A stretch of DNA of 64,000 nucleotides from Ficedula albicollis (Eukaryota; Chordata; Aves; Passeriformes; Muscicapidae), in NCBI RefSeq assembly GCF_000247815.1, contig NC_021673.1, positions 34,096,289 through 34,160,288 of the forward strand, read 5' to 3'. Below the pieces are notes generated by a model that did no database searches, was not told where the DNA came from, and saw nothing but the letters and a program-made list of their open reading frames with translations. The translations under genes were made by a program, and so were the position numbers. Below are positions 59,155-64,000 of this stretch, in pieces (the first letter of the stretch is position 1; every line of letters begins with the position of its first letter).

Positions 59155-59832
59155 TTACTTTGTGGCAACTTTGAGGTATGCTATTAAGTCTGCTCTCTCG
59201 CCCTTCTTCTTAATACCAGCAAAAATCATCTTTGTTCCAGGAATATACTTCTTTGGATTCTCCAAATACTCCATCAGAGTATCCTCACCCCAGGTGATAC
59301 CTAAAAGAAAGTAAAAAAACACCCCAGTTAATAATTTCAAAACAGTAAACACTCATATTCTTGCCCTCAGCTTAATTTATGGCAGGGTTTTTAAAAAAAT
59401 TAAGTCTGCTCTCTCGCCCTTCTTCTTAATACCAGCAAAAATCATCTTTGTTCCAGGAATATACTTCTTTGGATTCTCCAAATACTCCATCAGAGTATCC
59501 TCACCCCAGGTGATACCTAAAAGAAAGTAAAAAAACACCCCAGTTAATAATTTCAAAACAGTAAACACTCATATTCTTGCCCTCAGCTTAATTTATGGCA
59601 GGTTTTTAAAACAATCACCAAAAATTGAGCATTTTTGTCCCCTAAGGACAGCTTTAAGTTTACCTTTGTTCTTATTAGCATCCGTGTAAGAGAAACCCTC
59701 AGCTTGCCCAGTCTTGCGTCCGAATAGGCCGAACAGGTTGGGTCCAGTCTTATGCTTGCCTCCCTTTTCAACCGTGTGGCACTGGGAGCACTTCTGGACA
59801 AAGATCTTCTTGCCCTTCTCAACGTCTCCCAT
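59155..59832 (-). CDS. CYCS: Cytochrome c, somatic (two coding exons)
   Basis: Electron carrier between complexes III and IV in the mitochondrial intermembrane space, and activator of Apaf-1 in apoptosis. The coding exons are 59832-59664 (starts MGDVEKGKK, contains the CSQCH haem site) and 59300-59155 (ITWGEDTL to ...ATK stop). Joined they give 104 codons plus stop. Gly56 is split across the splice (G|GT), with donor AAG|GTAAAC and acceptor TTCTTTTAG. Mature numbering shows Cys14, Cys17, His18 and Met80 intact, and Lys72/Lys73 present. Residue 33 is Phe where most vertebrates I recall have His or Trp. The C-terminus is LKVATK, one residue shorter than the usual 104. A near-complete extra copy of the last exon lies in the intron. 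The intron and CpG promoter argue against a processed pseudogene. Confidence 0.95.
59183..59611. repeat. 216-bp tandem duplication covering most of CYCS last exon
   Basis: Copy 1 is 59183-59398 and copy 2 is about 59399-59611. They are identical over about 204 bp and share a T/A-rich junction motif. The unit covers the intron end, the acceptor and coding sequence for Ile57 to Ile95. Copy 2 (exon part 59516-59399, upstream in gene order) has an intact acceptor but lacks the last codons. It reads on from ...ADLI into FLKTLP and a stop. Confidence 0.95.
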
Positions 59833-59840
59833 TGTCAGCA

Positions 59841-60772
<932 letters not shown>

Positions 60773-60870
60773 CTGCCCCGCTGCGCCCTCAGACACCGTG
60801 ACCGCGCCGCCGGCACCTCCCGCTCCGTCTGCGCCCAAGGACACGCTGTACTCCGCCCTATGTAACCCGG
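60773..60870 (-). other. CYCS: CYCS 5' non-coding exon
   Basis: The exon ends at 60773 before a near-consensus donor (CAG|GTAGGT). The right-hand limit, the transcription start, is estimated from the CCAAT and CRE positions at 60915-60967 and is approximate. No in-frame start joins to exon 2, consistent with a non-coding leader. Confidence 0.6.
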
Positions 60871-61260
60871 CACCGCCGCAACCAACCTCCGCGGCCCGCC
60901 TTCCGCCCTGATAGCCAATCAAGTGCGGGCTGCTGGAGCTCTGATTGGCTGCAGTCAGCTGACGTCACGCCGCCGGGGGACAGTGGGGTAGGTTGCGACC
61001 GGCGGGCCCCCGGACTTCCTTCCTCCCTTCGCCTCTCTCCTCCAATCCCGGCCGAGTGACGTCACACGTCACGCTGGCGCGGAGGGGGCGCGCAGCAGCG
61101 GGGCGCGGGGGCTGCGGGCGCACGCGCACAGCGCAAGGGGAAGCAAGGGTCGCGCGGCGCCCTCAGCACGTGGCCGAGGCGGTGGGCGGGGCCTGCGCAG
61201 TGACGTGTGGGGCGTCACGCTGGTCCCGCGCCCTGGCGGTCGGGCCGTGAGGGCGGGAGC
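60774..61260 (-). promoter_or_regulatory. CYCS: CYCS CpG-island promoter
   Basis: CpG-dense promoter with elements in order away from the gene: CCAAT 60915-60919, inverted CCAAT (ATTGG) 60944-60948, perfect CRE TGACGTCA 60960-60967, CCAAT 61042-61046, second perfect CRE 61057-61064, NRF-1-type GCGCACGCGCA 61118-61128, E-box CACGTG 61167-61172 and a CRE half-site TGACGTGT near 61201. CREB and NRF-1 control of mammalian CYCS is established and links respiration genes to nutrient signals. The same element set here supports conserved regulation. No TATA box seen. Confidence 0.85.
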
Positions 61261-61401
61261 AAAGGGCGCAATTAGAGAATTACAGCATCGGGGAGGGCGG
61301 GAAACGCCTCGGATCGTCGAGTCCATTCTATGGAATGAACACCACCCTGTCATATAAACCATGGTAGTTAGTGCCATGTCCAGTCTTAAACACCTCCAAG
61401 G

Positions 61402-61533
61402 ACGGCGACTCCACCACTAACCTCCTCAGCCCAATCTAATGTCTAATCATCCTTTCTGTGAAGAAACACGGCGACTCCACCACTTCCCTCCTCAGCCCAT
61501 TCTAATGTCTAATCATCCTTTCTGTGAAGAAAT
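61402..61533. repeat. 66-bp tandem duplication inside CR1
   Basis: Units 61402-61467 and 61468-61533 start 'acggcgactccaccac' and end 'ctttctgtgaagaaa', with a few substitutions. Confidence 0.92.
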
Positions 61534-61595
61534 TCTTCCTGATGTCCAACCTGAACCTCCCCCGGTGCAGTTTAAGACTGGGCTCTCCTCCTGTT

Positions 61596-61690
61596 GCCTG
61601 GGAGAACAGGCCGTCCCTCATCTGCTGCAGCCTCCTTTCAGGCTGCCTGGAGAACAGGCCGTCCCTCATCTGCTGCAGCCTCCTTTCAGA
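61596..61690. repeat. 49-bp tandem duplication inside CR1
   Basis: The block running from 'gcctgggagaacaggccgtc' to 'gcagcctcctttcag' occurs twice. The second copy lacks one G in GGG. Confidence 0.92.
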
Positions 61691-61735
61691 CACCTACAAA
61701 GAGCGATAAGGCCTCCCCCGATTTCCTTTTCTCCG

Positions 61736-64000
61736 CACTAACTCCCAGGAGTTGAACTGTTTGCTTTAACTGTGGGCAGTAAAACTGTCAGAATTTTCCA
61801 CTGTCTAGCAATTGAAAAATCATTTTTTGCTTGTGTGTGCTTTTATGCTGTTCTGGAACTGGTATAGGTGTGCCCCTGTAATTGCCCGAGGGGCAGGGCT
61901 CATGTGAAGTGTCAACACGAAGCAGAAAGGAGTGAGGACTGGAAAAATACATCAAGGGTTCCTCTGATGACAGAATTCTGCAGATAATTCACAAGATCAT
62001 TCAGAAATCATTACTCCCTAGTTCAGACAGCGCATTGCCTTCCAAAGTTCGTGGTTTCTAGAACATGAGACACAGGTTTTGTGCAGTTTCTAACACTTTA
62101 TCACAAGGTATATACAAAATACGCATTATTAAACTTTTAAAAATTTATGCTGTGATCTTATTGATAGTTCACTGGCCACAGTAAAACTGTTTTGCTTATG
62201 ATATACATGTAAATTCATAAACTTCATTGAGAGTGAGGAAATACGTGCAATGAAGCCAGTTTAATCAGCATCTTGAATTCTGCTGTTGTTGCCCATCTCA
62301 AATAACAAATCATGTCAAACTCCCATCATTATGAGGTGAAAAAATATTATTTTAAAAACTAAAGGCATCCTCTGTTTCTTTTATTTGTCATTTGGTTTTG
62401 AACCTTCACGGTGCCTTTCACTCTCACATTTAGACTTCTTATCATGATTGTAAGGACTGAGATTCATTTAGTAAGGTTTCTGTGTCTTAGATGATTCCGA
62501 GGGCCAGATGTAACTCAATATCAGAAGACTCGTGATAAAAACATGGGTGTGTCCTATCTTTAAAGGAGGGAGCTGAAAGCACCTTTTAAGCTGCTCTAAA
62601 AAATCACAGCAGAGTAAATTCTTAAGCTTCTTTAAGCACTTGATGTGGACTGATACCCACTGACATCTGTTCAGAGGTTCTCCCTTTCTTCACAGAATGC
62701 AAACTTCAAGCATCTGTAGCTCTCTTAATTTCTGTTGCATTTTTCCTTTTAAATATGTATAGAGCTCCATTCTGAGAATTGCACGTTGTGTGTCACAGTT
62801 AACCCTTCTGATGTGTGTAGAGGGATATTGTAGCAATGTTTTCATTAGTTTTTTTTTTCCCAAGCGGCTCTGTTTGAAGACCTGCAGCTTAATTCAAATT
62901 AGTTTTTTTTCCCAAGCAGCTCTGTTTGAAGACCTGCAGCTTAATTCAAGACAATGGGATTGCTTTTTATTAAACTTCTGAAGTAAGGAAATAATGCTCT
63001 CAGGGAAAATACTCAACCTTTGAGCTTTCCAGTGCTAAAGATTAGTATACTAAAATCAGTCTGTAAAATGAACTGTTATCTTCCCAGCCTTACACCTGAC
63101 CACGCAGACGTCTGCAGTGTGACTGGCTGCCGGCAGTCATAATGCAAAACCCTTTCCTGAAGGTGTAAATGATACAGAGTGGGTTTCCATACTGTGTTAT
63201 TAGTGGAAGTAGAGGTTCTGCCTGATATAACAAGGTAGTAGGCTAGGGGATGTGTTTTCACCAGTAAAAAGAGGTATCTCAAATGGAGAGGGTTTCTCAT
63301 ATCTCTTTGAGCCTGTTTGGGCATTACTAAAGGTGAATCTGGAGTGGTAAGAACTGACCTGTAAGTTGAGTAGAAGGTGCAGGAAAGGGTGTTGTTCAAG
63401 GTGCCCAGTGTTTGCTTTTTTAAATGCTATGTGATAGGACAGAAGTTTTTGCCTTCTCTGCTAAATGTGGCATCTGCAACATATATGGGAAATCCTACAT
63501 ATAGTTTCCTGTGCAGGGCAGAGTATGGTGAGTGACTTGAGAGGCAACACTGAAGAAAAAGGCAGGACTTTTCTGTCTTTGTGGGTTTGAATTGTTGGAG
63601 TAAACTAAAATGACTCGGGGTGCATTTTCAGTGCTCTATACTTTACATACATTAACATTCATTAGACTATTTGCCTTGGTGTGGTTTGCCTAGAAGGCTC
63701 ATATTTTATAGTCTTTCAGTTATTTGCTGTGGTTACACCTGGAATACCTTTTCTTTTTTACTAGCTCAGGCCATTACACACTGGAACTACAGTTATTTTG
63801 CAATCAGAATTCTGTGTGTAACGCCATGTAGTTCTGTCCCAAAGGAAGGAAAATGAAACCAAATGTGTCAAGTCCAGTAATAAACAAAATATGTCAAAAA
63901 AGGCATCCAGATCTTTTTAAGAGGGACACTGCAAATAAAAGAAAAGAGATAGCCTTGCATTATGGATCTGGACTGGAACTTAGAAAAATATGTGATTTTT
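61736..64000. other. Non-coding region upstream of CYCS
   Basis: AT-rich, no recognisable exon. Holds the 54-bp tandem pair at 62844-62949. In human the next gene in this direction is C7orf31, and none of it is recognisable here. Confidence 0.55.
62844..62949. repeat. 54/52-bp tandem duplication
   Basis: Two copies starting 'attagttttttt' and ending 'ctgcagcttaattcaa'. They differ in T-run length and one base (CGG versus CAG). Confidence 0.92.

Larger units (their letters stand above)
61268..61735 (-). mobile_element. CR1 LINE fragment upstream of the CYCS promoter
   Basis: The plus strand reads as reverse-complement CR1: 'gtccattctatgg', 'accatggtagttagtgccat', 'ttaaacacctccaaggac', 'ggcgactccaccac', 'aattcttcctgatgtccaac', 'ctgaacctccccc'. 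It contains two internal tandem duplications (61402-61533 and 61596-61690) not expected in CR1. It begins within a few bases of the end of the CpG island. Confidence 0.92.

Overview
The window looks like nuclear DNA of a bird, most likely a neoavian (inference). It carries four CR1 LINE 3'-end fragments, two solo LTRs of endogenous-retrovirus families I recognise from neoavian genomes, CpG-island promoters, and one confidently identified gene: somatic cytochrome c (CYCS) on the minus strand at about 59.15-60.9 kb. Almost everything else is AT-rich non-coding DNA. Most open frames of 60-190 codons are chance frames. The very long ones (poly-Gly, poly-Pro, FPFP, SLSL, KGKG) are translations of simple-sequence runs.

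Layout: 1-15.4 kb is non-coding with one CR1 fragment. A CpG island at about 15.4-17.0 kb is interrupted by two pure-G runs. It may be the promoter of the neighbour expected from synteny (OSBPL3, minus strand, running off the left edge), which is inference only. 17.0-42.8 kb is non-coding and holds two LTRs, one CR1 and many short direct tandem duplications. 42.83-44.74 kb is a perfect (CCCTTT)n array of 312 units. 44.7-54.0 kb is non-coding with two more G runs, an 814-bp tandem duplication and a 19-nt match to an Illumina paired-end adapter. 54.0-54.5 kb is a CR1. CYCS follows, with 3' UTR, two coding exons, a 5' non-coding exon and a CpG-island promoter with CRE, CCAAT, E-box and NRF-1-type sites. 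A CR1 lies immediately upstream of that promoter. The last 2.2 kb is non-coding.

The strongest unusual signals concern the assembly rather than a new biological system. Five pure-G blocks (80, 698, 224, 499 and 344 nt) are present, and one ends directly in adapter sequence. About fourteen head-to-tail duplications of 22-814 bp occur, several nearly identical. One of them duplicates most of the last coding exon of CYCS. I read most of these as gap-filling or allelic-duplication artefacts of a short-read assembly. At least two duplications (about 29.06 and 29.63 kb) are diverged enough to be genuine. I found no operon-like, CRISPR, phage or other novel multi-gene system.
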